NCBI GenBank assembly: GCA_009823505.1
Contig: VZQC01000355.1
Location: forward strand, 225,876 to 289,875
Direction of reading: 5' to 3'
Source: Rhizomys pruinosus
Lineage: Eukaryota > Chordata > Mammalia > Rodentia > Spalacidae
DNA: 64,000 nucleotides
Below, one piece after another: positions 11,369-22,256 of this stretch (its first letter is position 1; every line of letters starts with the position of its first letter). A program made the position numbers and the translations under genes. Under the pieces are notes generated by a model. It ran no database searches, was not told the DNA's origin, and was given only the letters and a program-made list of their open reading frames with translations.

Positions 11369-11588
11369 GGGCTGGAGAGATGGCTAAGCAGTTAAACACA
11401 CTTTATGTTCTTCCAGAGGACCAGGGTTCAATTTTGAGCACCTAAATGGAAACTAAAAACCACCTGTAACTCCAGTTCCAGGGAACCTGACACTCTCTTC
11501 TGGCCTCCATCAATACTGCATACATGCAGTGCACTTACATACATTCAGGCAAAATACTCATACAGATAAAATAAATATTAAAAAATAT
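11369..11588 (+). repeat. B2 SINE
   Basis: Sense B2 with diverged head and AAATAAATATTAAAAA tail. Confidence 0.85.
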
Positions 11589-11591
11589 GTT

Positions 11592-11690
11592 CAGGAGCTA
11601 TAAGTATAGTTCAATAGAACACATGGTATGAAGGAAGCTCTGAGTTATTCCTAGAACCATGAAAGGCAAGAAAAAGAAAAAGAAATATTG
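11592..11690 (+). repeat. ID-like SINE, diverged
   Basis: Weak ID similarity (aagtatagttcaatagaac, then ctctgagttattcctag) with a (GAAAAA)n tail. Confidence 0.4.
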
Positions 11691-11828
11691 TTTAATCTGA
11701 GAACCCCAAGGCTGATCAAGTAACTAATTTGCCTTTTAAAAAAACATAGTGTGTGGCTAGTAAATAATCATTACAAATATGCTCTTCAGCCTCTCCATGC
11801 TCCACCATGTTACTTAAAAGTCAGCTGG

Positions 11829-12057
11829 CAGGCTGGAGAGATGGCCTAGTGGTTAAGAGCACCGACCGCTCTTGCAGAGGACCCGGGTTCGATCCCCAGC
11901 ACCCACATGGTGGTCGAGAACCGTCTGAAACTCCAATTCCAGGAGAACTCCAGTTCCAGGGGAATCCGACACCCTCTTCTGACCACCGCGGCATTGCACG
12001 TCACGGGTGCACAAACTTGCATGCAGACAATACATTCATACACATACAGAAAAAAAA
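11829..12057 (+). repeat. B2 SINE, 2x internal unit
   Basis: Flanked by near-perfect duplications aaaagtcagctgg (11816-11828) and aaaagtcagttgg (12058-12070). Two copies of the internal ctccaRttccagg unit. A-rich tail. Confidence 0.92.
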
Positions 12058-12194
12058 AAAAGTCAGTTGGGTTCATAAATACTCAAGGTTGGGGAAACAG
12101 GAGTAACACAGGGTCTGACACGAAGTTCTGTTTGTCTCTGAAAGTCACTGCAACAGAGGCAGACTCTGTAGTGCAGTAAAGAAATCACAACTTC

Positions 12195-12453
12195 GGGGCT
12201 GGAGAGATGGCCTAGCGGTTAAGAGCGCGGACCACTCTTGCAGAGGACCCGGGTTCGATCCCCAGCACCCACATGGAGGCTAAGAACCGTCTGAAACTCC
12301 AATTCCAGGAGAACTCCAGTTCCAGGGGAATCCGAGACCCTCTTCTGACCTCCGCGGCATTGCACGACACGGGTGCACGGACTTGCATGCAGACAGTACA
12401 TTCATACACATACAGAAATAAATAAAATTAATAAAAAAAAAATTAAAAAAAAA
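12195..12453 (+). repeat. B2 SINE, 2x internal unit
   Basis: Flanked by 17-bp duplications with one mismatch (aaagaaatcacRacttc at 12178-12194 and 12454-12470). Head is gatggcctagcggttaag and the tail has AATAAA repeats. A young, near-consensus copy. Confidence 0.93.
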
Positions 12454-12470
12454 AAAGAAATCACGACTTC

Positions 12471-13133
12471 TGAACAGGTGTGTGTCCTGTGACTCCAGTG
12501 TCCCTCTTCCTCTCCGGAAGCTCACAGGGATTCAGGCACAGATGCAAGGAAGAAGGGGAAGAAACAACAAGTTTAAGAGCTGGAGGAAGGGATGGAAATC
12601 TGGGTAGCTATTTCTTCAAAATTAATCATTTTCTCACAGAGGGGGGAGGCAGGCTTATAACACTAAAAAAGTAAACTTAGAAGACTCAGGGATCTCCTGA
12701 AAGGAGATTTACAGTGCATGCCCCTCCATAAGGTTATATAAACACTAACAAATGCTGAAGAGGCTGTCTCTAGGCCACAGGTTCCTGTTTGTTGTCTGGA
12801 GAGAGTCTTTATGACACAGCAGTGGTCTTTTCAGTCATGCCGTTCCTGTAAGTAAATGCATAAAGTCACTCATTTAACAAAGTAAAAAAAAAAGAAGAAA
12901 TCATACCTTTAACCCCTACTGTCATGGGAGTCCTTACAAAGCAGTGTCAGTGGGAAGAAGTGCTTTTGTAACTGTTCCTTCTCCTGGCTCAATGACTGAT
13001 GAATTAGGGTGGGGGAGCTGAGGTTTATGGGGGCACTTAGAGCAGGAGCTGAGAAAGGGACTGAAGTTTTTCCCTCACCCCATCCCCTCACTATGTCTCC
13101 AAAAGCCAAGATTCCACAGGGGAGGAAGCACTC
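12471..13133. other. Unique sequence, nothing recognised
   Basis: No repeat or gene signal identified. Confidence 0.5.
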
Positions 13134-13442
13134 TGTGATGGTTAACTTTAGCTTGACTGTGCTGTGAGCTACCCAGACACTTAGTCAGACATCACTGTGG
13201 GTCTCCCTGTGTGCCTTTGGATAGCCTTTAAATCAGCAGAGGAATAAACAAAGCCATCTATCCTTGCAGATGTGGGATCATCCAATCAGCTAAAGATAGA
13301 ATGAAATAAAGGGCTGAAAGGGACCGCCTCCTGTCTCACCTAGACCCTGCCTTTTGCTGTCTTCAGACTTGGACGGAAGCATCGACCCTTCTGAGTCTGA
13401 ATGGAATACAGACTAGTGCTCTTCTGGGCCTCCAGCCTTCTA

Positions 13443-13489
<47 letters not shown>

Positions 13490-13590
13490 AATCTACATAT
13501 GTATATCTATATATCTATATCTATATATCTTAGTTCAGTGCATATATTCATGCACATATTGCTTATGTTTCTCTAGAGATCCCTAATTCA
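13134..13590 (+). mobile_element. ERVL LTR (MLT2-like), old
   Basis: Begins tgtgatggttaac, as MLT2/ERVL LTRs do. It continues with gatcatccaatcagct, a gactagtgctcttctgggcctccagcc-type 3' half and a tctctagagatccctaattca end. It contains a GT microsatellite. No clear target duplication remains, so it is older than the similar LTR at 29607. Confidence 0.65.
13445..13488. repeat. (GT)n microsatellite in the ERVL LTR
   Basis: About 21 GT units followed by TATC/TATA-rich sequence up to about 13531. Confidence 0.95.
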
Positions 13591-13912
13591 GAACCAAAGA
13601 AAAATTTCCCTCTAAATAAATCACCTGAATTATGCCTTAATTATGACATCACTAAGAATGAGCTCCATTCTTTGCAACGTCTCCCGAAGTCCCTTCAGAG
13701 GATGTCTTGTCTGTAACTTGGTACTCGGGCAAGGGGATTCGGATTCAGTGACTCAACGGTGACTTCAGCTGGCTTGTGCTAGCAGCCTGGGAGGTGAAGT
13801 CAGGGTTGAGATGTCCTAGCAGGGGAATCCAAGCTCACCAAACACCCTTAGTCATAACCTGGGAAACAGTGATTTTTCTCTGCAGTTTCCTGAAAATAGA
13901 AAATAAACAATT
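13591..13912. other. Unique sequence, nothing recognised
   Basis: No repeat or gene signal identified. Confidence 0.5.
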
Positions 13913-13913
13913 T

Positions 13914-14070
13914 CAGCTGGGCATGGTGGTACATGCCTTTAATCTCAGCACTTGGGAGGCAGAGGAAGGTAGATCTCTGTGAGTTAAAGGCCAGCCTGGT
14001 CTACATATTGAGTTCCAAGCCAGGTGGGGCTAAAGGGAGACACTGTCTCAAAAAAAAAAAAAAAAAAAAA
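13914..14070 (+). repeat. B1 SINE
   Basis: Sense B1 with a 20-nt A tail ending at 14070, into which the next B2 is joined. Confidence 0.9.
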
Positions 14071-14072
14071 GA

Positions 14073-14301
14073 GGGGCTGGAGAGATGGCCTAGTGGTTAA
14101 CAGTGCCGAACGCTCTTACAGAGGACCCGGGTTCGATTCCCCAAGCCACCCACATGGTGGCCGAGAACCATCTGAACTCCAATTCCAGAGAATTCCAGTT
14201 CCAGGGAACCAACCACCCTCTTCTGACCTCCCAGGCATTTGCAACACGGGTGACCAGACTTGCATGCAGACAGTCCATTGATATACATACAGAAATAATA
14301 A
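14073..14301 (+). repeat. B2 SINE
   Basis: Sense B2 of the gatggcctagtgg type with two internal units. It has several one-base length changes relative to its sisters. Confidence 0.88.
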
Positions 14302-14302
14302 A

Positions 14303-14481
14303 TGCCAGGCATGGTGGTGCACACCTTTAATCCTAGCACTGGGAGGCAGAGGCAACAGATCTCTGTGAGTTCGAGGCCAGCCTGGTCTACAGAGTGAGTT
14401 CCAGGACAGCCGAGCTACAGGGGAGACCTGCGTTCTAATCCCCAAAAAAAAACAAAAGGACCAAAAAAAAAAAAAAAAAAA
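14303..14481 (+). repeat. B1 SINE
   Basis: Sense B1 immediately 3' of the B2 tail. The end has a disturbed gtctcaaa block and two A runs. Confidence 0.85.
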
Positions 14482-14566
14482 CAATTTCAAAAGCAGAAAT
14501 GGCATTTTGTAAGGACATTGTTCCATTTCTGTCCTTTGTCTTTTCTTTTTTTTGTCCTTTGTCTTT

Positions 14567-14799
14567 TTAAAAAGACTTATTTATTCGTGTTTATTTTATA
14601 TGAATGAGTGTTTGCCTGCAAGTATGCATGTGCACTGTATGTATCTCTGGTACCTGTAGAGGCCAGAAGAGGACATCAGATCTCCTAGAACTGGGGTTAT
14701 AGATGGTTGTGAGCTGCCATGTGAGTGCTGGGAACCAAACCCAGGCTCTCCGGAAAGTCATCCAGTGCTCTTAACCACTGGGCCATCCCTCCAGACCCT
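14567..14799 (-). repeat. B2 SINE, diverged
   Basis: Antisense B2 with ttatatgaatgagtgt and, at the head end, ttaaccactgggccatccc. Confidence 0.85.
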
Positions 14800-15103
14800 C
14801 CCCCTTTGTCTTGAGCCTTCCATGTGAGCTCCTGCAAAAATGATAGTGTTTTCTCTCTTTCATCTTCCCCTAACACTCACAGACCTCCTTCTCAAACTGC
14901 TGAAAGCACTCAGACATGCTTCCGGGGGAAGGGCTGTGGAGAAGCTATCTATTAACAAGACTGATGTCTTACGAGGATGATATTTTGGAGAGAAGCATTT
15001 GATTGACAAGAAAGATCAGAGAAGTGTGAGCTACCACTTTATGCTAAGGTCCCAGGCAGAGAACTGCTGAAATGATTATGCCAGTGAGAAAAAGCGTTCC
15101 GAG
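14800..15103. other. Unique sequence, nothing recognised
   Basis: No repeat or gene signal identified. Confidence 0.5.
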
Positions 15104-15275
15104 GTTAGTGAGATGGCTCAGAGGGTAAAGGCTCCTGCCACTCGCACTGACCAACCTGAACTGGATCTCCAAAGCCCATGGTGCAATGAGAGAGCCAATT
15201 CTTCAAAGCCATTCTCTGACCTTTATGGATGTTCTATGGCATGCATGCACTCTACTGCACACACACCATACATCA

Positions 15276-15310
<35 letters not shown>
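15104..15310 (+). repeat. B3-type SINE with (CA)n tail
   Basis: Head gttagtgagatggctcagagg, then gtaaaggctcctgcca and ctgacctttatgg, ending in about 17 CA units. The order fits B3. Confidence 0.7.
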
Positions 15311-15311
<1 letters not shown>

Positions 15312-16583
15312 GTTCCCATAAGCTAAGAATGTCATTGGATACCATCTTCAGTCTACAGCAATGATTTCTCTACTTTGATATAGTTTATCTATGTATTTTG
15401 AAAATGCCTTGATTTATCATTTTCTTTTGTTATGTGGCTATAAAACACTCATGTAAGGACTTAAAGAGTCTTCCAGTGGCCCTGCAGCATGTCACCACCA
15501 CAATAAACATAAGGTGCTTTCTGTTTAACTAGTCCAATATGGACTAAAACAGCTCCAGAAAGCCTTTCTGAGTAAGAGAACTACCACAGAGGGCCTCAGA
15601 AATTCTGCTTCTATGGACAAACCAGGCTGTGCTCCTCACTACTGGGAGACACCAGATGCTCACTGACCTACAATCCTAGGTAAACTTGCATACGTATCAA
15701 CCATACTACAGAGTCGCGCTAGGGCTGAGCTTCAGGAGACCAAGCTGGTCTAAGTCAGAATAGTGCTACTATTGATGGCAAAGCTCCCCAGAGTGAGCAA
15801 GTATGATTACACTGACAGTAACCACTCTAGAAAAAAGTATTGCTCAGTGCTGCCCCAAGTTATTACAGCCGAAGGGTGTCAGAGCTGGGATCAATAAATA
15901 CTCAAAGCACTTGCTGTTTCCAAAGCTTATGCTCTTGATGACAAGGCCACGTGCCTCCCAGTGCCAGGAATAGGTAATTGCTAAGAAAGCATCTGCAATT
16001 AAGACTGCAAAGCCCAGAAAGACATCATAGACCTGGGTCAGCCCATCAAAGACAATGGCTACTTGGCCAGGTGGCCAGGAATCCCAGTACTAACAAAAAT
16101 CGTACAGTGCCTAGTATGTGTGATGGGGAAGGAGCTAGTGAGGACCCCCCTTCTAAATCAAACCAGTCAGGTCCTCTGAGTGTGTCTGTCTGTCTGTCAG
16201 GCCTCCTCCTTGGCATGCTGAATCCAGTGCAACAAGAATCCTCCAATCCTTCCTACCTAGCTAAGTTCTTCCTATTAAATTCCTGTCCGCTGTCCCCCAT
16301 GTCCTGCCCATGGGACACAAATGCCTAGCTATATGTGCTGTCTGGACACTACAGCAATTCTGAAGAGGTTTCTTTGCCTCCTTACTTGCCCAGGTTAGCC
16401 CTGGAGAGCTCTTTAGCACAATATATCCTCTTATCCGCGCAGTCCAGAATAAATACCTAGTGCCTTTGCCAACAAATCTGCCGTTACCAGAAGTCCAGCC
16501 AGCCAGGAGAACTAACCAGGACAGGTGACTGGAGAGCTTTTATGCAAGCTGAGGAGATTTTTCAGAGACGAAGTAGAAGACAA
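15311..16583. other. Unique sequence, nothing recognised
   Basis: A 116-codon plus-strand frame (15978-16325) has no recognisable domain. Not called as a gene. Confidence 0.5.
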
Positions 16584-16750
16584 TCTTTTTTTTTTTTTTT
16601 TTTTTTTGGTCTTTTTGAGACACGGGTTCCCTATAGCCCCAGCTGTTCCTAGAACTCACTCTGTAGACCAGGCTGCCTTGAACTCACAAAGATCCACCTG
16701 CTCTGCCTCCCAAGTGTTAGGATTAAAAGTGTGTGCCACCACGCCCGCGT
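16584..16750 (-). repeat. B1 SINE
   Basis: Antisense B1 with a long T-run. A second T-run follows its 5' end at 16750-16768. Confidence 0.88.
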
Positions 16751-16827
16751 TTTTTTTTTTTTTTTTTGGTAAGAAGTCAATCTTAAGAAAGAAGAGAATC
16801 TTCTAGCCTCCCACTTTAAACAGGACT

Positions 16828-17022
16828 ACAGGGGTAGGGAAATGGCTCAGTAGTTAAAGGTGCATACTGCTCTTGCTGAGTTTGGCTCTTAACACCCATA
16901 GCAGGCAACTGTCTGAAACCCAGCTTCAAGGGATCCAACGCTCTCCTCTGGCTTCCACAAACACTGCACTCACAACACACATACCTACATGAAGATGCAC
17001 ATATACATGGAATTAAAAGTGA
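16828..17022 (+). repeat. B2 SINE, old
   Basis: Sense B2 with diverged head (gtagggaaatggctcagtag) and a tail of acatatacatgg. Confidence 0.75.
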
Positions 17023-17147
17023 AATATAATTTTAGATTAATGACTGGATAGAAGACCCCTCTATGCTCGCCTAGTCAAGGACCTACTGAAGTGATGAGAA
17101 AAGTGCTCTGACAAAGAAATAACAGCAATATGCAAATAAGAATAAGT

Positions 17148-17372
17148 GGGGCTAGTGGGAGGGCTCAGTGGTTTAAGCAATGCTGCTCTTGTAGAGGACT
17201 AGGTTCAGACCAGCATTCCACCATGGCAGCTAACACCATCCATAACCACAGTTCAGGAAAATTCTATGCCCTCCTTCTGGCTACCATGGACAATTGCATC
17301 ATTTGTGGGTGCATTTAACATACATGCAGGTAATATACTCATACAAAAACAAATAAATAAAAATTTAAAAGA
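17148..17372 (+). repeat. B2 SINE, old
   Basis: Sense B2 with gggaggctcagtgg-like head and AAATAAATAAAAATT tail. Confidence 0.78.
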
Positions 17373-17421
17373 AATAAGAATGACTGTCCCTCATAGTCCA
17401 GGCATCTTAAGGGCACTGAGA

Positions 17422-17672
17422 GGGGCTGGAGAGATAGCCTAGCCGTTAAGAGCGCCGACTGCTCTTACAGAGGACCCGGGTTTCCTATCCCCAGCATCCA
17501 AATGGTGGCTAAGAACCATCTGTAAACTTCCATTCCAGGAGAACCCCAATTCCAGAAGAACCCCATATCCAGGGGAATCTAACACACTCTTCTGACCTCT
17601 GCGGCTTGCACGACACAGACGGGCCCAAACCTACAATGCAGACAGTACATTTATTACAAAGAAAAAAAAAAG
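17422..17672 (+). repeat. B2 SINE, 3x internal unit
   Basis: Sense B2 in which the ~17-bp block (an NNattccaggagaaccc-type unit) occurs three times at about 17527-17577, against one or two in sister copies. Confidence 0.85.
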
Positions 17673-17861
17673 AAGCACCTTAGAGCAGAAACCTTTTTAG
17701 GGTGCATGACAACCAGCCCAGAGACCTGGGCCACAGTGACTCTGTCGAAAAAGCTCAGAATGAGTTCAATGGATTAACTGCTATAACAGAATTCTTTCCA
17801 TTCTCATCTCAGTCTGTTTTATCTTTTTTAAAATTTTTTTTAGATTATTATTATTATTATT

Positions 17862-18018
17862 ATTTTTTTTTTTTGGTATTTTCGAGACAGGGTCTCCCTG
17901 TAGCCCCCGCTGTCCTGGAACTCACCTTGTAGACCAGGCTGGCCTTGAACTCACAAAGATCTGCCTGTCTCCACCTCCCAAGTGCTAGGATTAAAGGCGT
18001 GTGTCACCACGCCCGACT
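17862..18018 (-). repeat. B1 SINE abutting a B2 tail
   Basis: Antisense B1 with ttcgagacagggtctccctg. Its 5' end joins the reversed A-rich tail of the B2 that follows. Confidence 0.9.
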
Positions 18019-18240
18019 TAAAGATTATTATTTATTTTTTTATGTGTATGAGTATACTGTCTGCATGTAGGTTGGTGCACCCGTGTCGTGCAATGCCTCG
18101 GAGGTCAGAAGAGGGCATCAGATTCCCCTGGTACTGGAGTCAAAGACAATTCTTAGCCACCATGTGGGTGCTGGGAATCAAACCCAGGTCCTCTACCATA
18201 GCAGTCTGTGCTCTTAACGGCTGAGCCATCTCTCCAGCCC
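18019..18240 (-). repeat. B2 SINE
   Basis: Antisense B2, 1x internal unit, reading ttatgtgtatgagtatact on the left and catctctccagcccc on the right. Confidence 0.9.
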
Positions 18241-18244
18241 CTAT

Positions 18245-18289
<45 letters not shown>

Positions 18290-18539
18290 TTTATTTATTT
18301 TTTTTTGAGACAGAGTCTCTCTGTAGCTCCTGCCGGCCTGGAACTTACTCTGTAGACCAGGCTGGCCTTGAACTCACAGAGATCTGCCTGCCTCTGCCTC
18401 CCAAGTGCTAGGATTAAAGGCATGCACCACCACGCCAGGCTTAAAGATGGTTCTTAGCCGCCATGTCGCTGGGACTCAAACCTGGGTCCTCTGCAAGAGC
18501 AGTCAGTGCTCTCAACCACTGAGCCATCTCCCCAGCCCC
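18241..18539 (-). repeat. Composite B2-head/B1 SINE (copy 2)
   Basis: (TTTA)n tail at 18241-18302, antisense B1 to 18440, then 99 nt of reversed B2 head from 18441. The junction ggc|ttaaagatggttcttagcc equals that of the other three composite copies. Confidence 0.88.
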
Positions 18540-18580
18540 ATCATCTTGGTCTGTCTTCTGATGCTATATCAAAACACCCA

Positions 18581-18793
18581 GGGGCTGGAGAAATGGCCTA
18601 GCAGTTAAGAGCACCAACTGCTCTTGCAGAGGACCCGGGTTCGATTCCCAGCACCCACATGGAGGCTGAGAACTGTCTTTAACTCCAGTTCCAGGGGAAT
18701 CCGATGCCCTCTTCTGACCTCCATGGCATTGCACGACATGGGTGCATCAACCTACATGCAGACAGTACACTCATACACATAAAAAACAAAACA
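18581..18793 (+). repeat. B2 SINE, first of head-to-tail pair
   Basis: Sense B2, 1x unit, of the gtctttaactcc / acctacatgcagac subtype. Tail ends aaaaaacaaaaca, into which the next B2 is set. Confidence 0.92.
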
Positions 18794-19018
18794 GGGGCTG
18801 GAGAGATGGCCTAGCGGTTAAGAGCGCCGACCACTCTTGCAGAGGACCCGGGTTCGATCCCCAGCACCCACATGGCGGCCGAGAACCGTCTGAAACTCCA
18901 GTTCCAGGGGAATCCGAGACCCTCTTCTGACCTCTGCGGCATTGCACGACACGGGTGCACAGACTTGCATGCAGACAGTACGTTCGTACACATACAGAAA
19001 TAAAAAAACAAAACAAAA
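18794..19018 (+). repeat. B2 SINE, second of head-to-tail pair
   Basis: Sense B2 with gtctgaaactcc and acttgcatgcagac markers but only one internal unit. Tail (CAAAA)n. Confidence 0.92.
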
Positions 19019-19420
19019 CAAAACACCCCGGACAGGGTGATATATAAAGGTGTTTATTTAGTTCACGACTTGGGAAAATCAAGCAGTCATTCAGTTCAGC
19101 CTCTGGCTCTCTGGCTACATCACATGATGGGTGGCATTGCAGCTGGTACACACATGAGAACAACATCTCACATGACAAGACAGGAAGCCAGAGGGATTCA
19201 CAGTCCAGGCTCATTCTTTGCAACAAATTGCTCTTGCAGGAATGAATCAGAGTTCTGCAAGAACTACACCATCTGATCTCTTCCCAATGGCTCACTGACT
19301 TCCCACTGGGCCCCACCTCTTCAGAGTCCAATGCCATCTTTCCCACCACCATACTGGAGCCAGGCTTCCAGTACATAAACCTTGGGGGACCCACTGAAAC
19401 CATATTCAAACCATAGCAGA

Positions 19421-19590
19421 CAGTGTGGTATGGTGCGGCATGCCCATAAGCCCAGCACTTGGCATTCTGGAGGCAGAAACAGGTGATCTCTGGGAGTTTG
19501 AGGTCAACCTGGACTACACAGTGAGTTCTAGGCCAGCCAGAGATTACCTAGTAAGACTTGATTTAAAACAAAACAAACAAACAAAAACCT
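19421..19590 (+). repeat. B1 SINE, diverged
   Basis: Sense B1 with (CAAA)n tail. Many changes in the left part. Confidence 0.75.
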
Positions 19591-19661
19591 CAATTATAGT
19601 TCTGGAGATTCAAAACTGCACAACATTATAATATTTAACATCACTGAGTTGTACAGGTAAA

Positions 19662-19802
19662 ACTTTTCAGATGAGATAGGGTCATGATATATAGCCTAGA
19701 CTTGTCTCAAATTTACTATGTAGCTAACCTTGAACACATGGTCATCCTTCTGAATCAGCCTCCCAAGTATTGGGATCAGAGGTATGTGCCTTCACGCCCT
19801 GG
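19662..19802 (-). repeat. Old B1-like SINE
   Basis: Antisense, with ttactatgtagctaacctt and cctcccaagtattggg blocks. Confidence 0.6.
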
Positions 19803-19876
19803 TATAGATGGCAAATTTTATCTTATATTACTTTAATACAACACGATAAATTCTGTTTGCTTAAAACCTGATGCTT

Positions 19877-20053
19877 TTGTTGTTTTTGAGATGGTCTCAA
19901 ACTCCCTATATATCCAAGGATGACCTTGACTGCCTGATTCTCCTCCAAAGTGCTTGGATTTGAGGTGTGTACCCCCACACATGCTTTATGAGGTGCTAAG
20001 GACCCAACTCAAGGCCTTGCGCATGCCAGCAAGCAAGCAAATCACCAGCCCTG
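19877..20053 (-). repeat. ID/B1 composite SINE (ID_B1-like)
   Basis: Antisense B1-like part (tttttgagatggtctcaaa to cccacacatgc) followed by a reversed ID head (aggccttgcgcatgccagc...accagccctgg). This is the known ID+B1 fusion type and a useful contrast to the B2+B1 composites in this window. Confidence 0.6.
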
Positions 20054-20978
20054 GTTGTACATTTAAAATAGTAAATTTTATGTGTTTTAATATAGTAAAA
20101 ATAAATAATATAGTAAAAAAATTTTACTTGGAAATATATATATATATGCATACATATAAATGTTTGTAAAGGATCTTGACATACATGTGCATGTATCTGT
20201 ATGCATATTTAGCCACCTCATTTTTAGAGTCATACTGACAATATTTTGTAGAATATATCCTTTGGAACTATTTTAATTTACATTTTAAATGTAGATTGTT
20301 AATATGCAAGGGCATTCAATCTTGCAAGCTTGTTTTAGGGGATGTGCAAGCCCCCAAAGGTGAAGCCTGCAGGATTCCCAGGCAGGAGCAGACCCACAGG
20401 GCGACCCTGGAAACTGAGACAGCAAAGCCACAATAGAAGCATTTTTGCTCCTGGGATGTGGGCAGACTAACCTGCTGTAGTGTAATGTTTGCATACGTGG
20501 TGCGTATAAAAACTTGTCAAAGCGGCTCTTTGTTCTCCTGTCAATGCTGGGGCAGGTGCTGGCACATGCTGAGAAAAATGAGCGTGCACTGACTACAGCT
20601 GAGGCTGGACAGGCGTGCACCAACTACAGCTGAGGCTGTGCTGGCTCCTCGTGACTGACTCTGGGACAGAGGCTGACAAGCAAATAAACAGACCTGCTGT
20701 AGGTCCAGGCCAAGGCGCCCACCTCAAGAGCCACACTGTGAGCACTGCACTTGAAGTAAAGACTAGCTATGACTTCACTCTGCGGGGAGGAAATAGCCCA
20801 GCTGAACTCTCACCAAGCATGAGAATCCTCTTTTCCTTTGGGTGTGATGGGCTCATCGCCCAAACCTCTGACCCGGGGATCCAACCACAGACATCAGAAT
20901 TACTACTATCGCCTTTGGGCCTGTAATTTAACTTCTGGGAAGGTATCCTTTGGCTTTAACACTTAAGAAATAACATAT
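20054..20978. other. AT-rich then unique sequence
   Basis: 20054-20290 is AT-rich with a short (TA)n run. 20290-20978 is unique and holds a 31-bp tandem duplication (listed separately). Frames of about 100 codons on both strands have no recognised domain. Confidence 0.5.
20582..20643. repeat. 31-bp tandem duplication
   Basis: Two units starting gcgtgcac and sharing aactacagctgaggctg / gactacagctgaggctg at a 31-bp spacing. Confidence 0.85.
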
Positions 20979-21192
20979 AGGACTGGAGAGATGACTCGGT
21001 GGTTAAAGGCACTGACTGCTCTTGCAGAGGACCCAGGTTTTGATTCCCAGCACCCACATGAGAGCTAACAACTGTCTGTAACTCTAGTTCCAGGGGACCC
21101 AACACCCTCTTCTGACCTCTGCAGGCATTGTACAACACAAGTGCACCTACCTACATGCAAGCAATACACTCATATTCATAAAATAAAAATAA
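20979..21192 (+). repeat. B2 SINE
   Basis: Sense B2, head gactggagagatgactcgg, tail ataaaataaaaataatg. Confidence 0.85.
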
Positions 21193-21195
21193 TGA

Positions 21196-21336
21196 GTCTG
21201 GTGTGGTAGCACAAGCCTTTAATCCCAGCACTCGGGAGGCAGAGGCAGGTGGATCTCTGTGAGTTCAAGGCCAGCCTGGTCATAGTGAGCTCCAGGCCAG
21301 CTGGGACTAAAGGGATACCCTGTCTCAAAAAGACCC

Positions 21337-21367
<31 letters not shown>

Positions 21368-21372
21368 AAAAG
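21196..21372 (+). repeat. B1 SINE with (AAAT)n tail
   Basis: Sense B1 directly 3' of the B2 tail, ending in about nine AAAT units. Confidence 0.9.
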
Positions 21373-21395
21373 TAATAAAATATATTTTTGGGTCT

Positions 21396-21643
21396 TTTTA
21401 AAAAATTTTTTAATTAATTTTATTTCTGTATGTGTATGAATGTACTGCCTGCATGCAAGTTTGTGCACCGTGTCGTGCATTGCCGCGGAGGTCAGAAGAG
21501 GGTATCGGATTCCCCTGGAACTGGAGTTCTCCTGGAATTGGAGTTTCAGATGGTTCTCAGCCGCCATGTGGGTGCTGGGGATCGAACTCGGGTCCTCTGT
21601 AAGAGTGGTCAGCGCTCTTAACCGCTAGGACATCTCTCCAGCC
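21396..21643 (-). repeat. B2 SINE, 2x internal unit
   Basis: Antisense B2 with a doubled ggaattggag/ggaactggag block and gccgccatgtgggtgctgg. Confidence 0.92.
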
Positions 21644-21644
21644 C

Positions 21645-21814
21645 ATATTTTTTGGTATTTTTGAAACAGGGTCTCCCTGCAGCCCCAGTTGTCCTAGAAC
21701 TCACTTTGTAGACCAGGCTGGCCTTGAACTCACAGAGATCCACCTGCCTCTGCCTCCCAAGGCAACTTTAATCCCAAATTCTGGGATTAAAAGCATGCAC
21801 CATCATGCCTGGCC
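21645..21814 (-). repeat. B1 SINE
   Basis: Antisense B1 with a local duplication of the atcccaaattctgggattaaa region near its 5' end. Confidence 0.88.
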
Positions 21815-21849
21815 CAATAAAATATTTTTTAAAAAGAAGTGACATATAC

Positions 21850-22011
21850 TGCCAGGCATGGTAGCAATCCCAACAGAGGCAGAGGTAGAGGCAAAGGCAG
21901 GGGGAATCTCTGTAAGATCAAGACCATCCTGGTTTGCATAGCAAGTTCCAGGACAGCTGGGAGTATGGGGAGACCCTTAAACAAACAAGCAAACAAATAA
22001 ATAAATAAATA
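21850..22011 (+). repeat. B1 SINE, diverged
   Basis: Sense B1 missing part of the left monomer, with (CAAA)n/(TAAA)n tail. Confidence 0.75.
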
Positions 22012-22256
22012 ATATATTCAAAGTTATCCATTCTCACATTACTCAAAATAATGAAAGGTGGAAAGAACCAAATACCCTTGCTGAGGGGACCTGCTAACTA
22101 CACTATGCCACACATCTACAACACAAGAAGTTCAAGGTATAAAAATCCAAGAGGAAGCCTTCAGTGTGTAGATATGTTCAAAGTCTTAAAATATAGTACA
22201 TGAACAAAAGCCCCAGCATGGTGCAGACAAAACATTTGTATAAGAGGCTTCCATCT

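Larger units (their letters stand above)
18541..19420 (-). mobile_element. MST-like MaLR LTR split by two B2s
   Basis: The left piece (tgtcttctgatgctatatc, 18551-18570) and the right piece (19029-19420, with tgatatataaaggtgtttat and a ccatattcaaaccatagca end) read as one antisense MaLR LTR. The B2 pair is flanked by a duplication of CAAAACACCC (18570-18579 and 19019-19028). The subfamily name is tentative. Confidence 0.55.

Noticed and set aside
11829..12057. tRNA gene candidates in B2, ID and B3 heads
   Set aside because: A- and B-box-like sequences are present but these are SINE promoters. No full cloverleaf with an acceptor stem is seen.
18771..19409. 212-codon antisense open frame
   Set aside because: It crosses a B2 and a MaLR LTR. 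The same B2-derived peptides (ending ...[16 protein letters not shown]) recur at every B2, so it is repeat translation.
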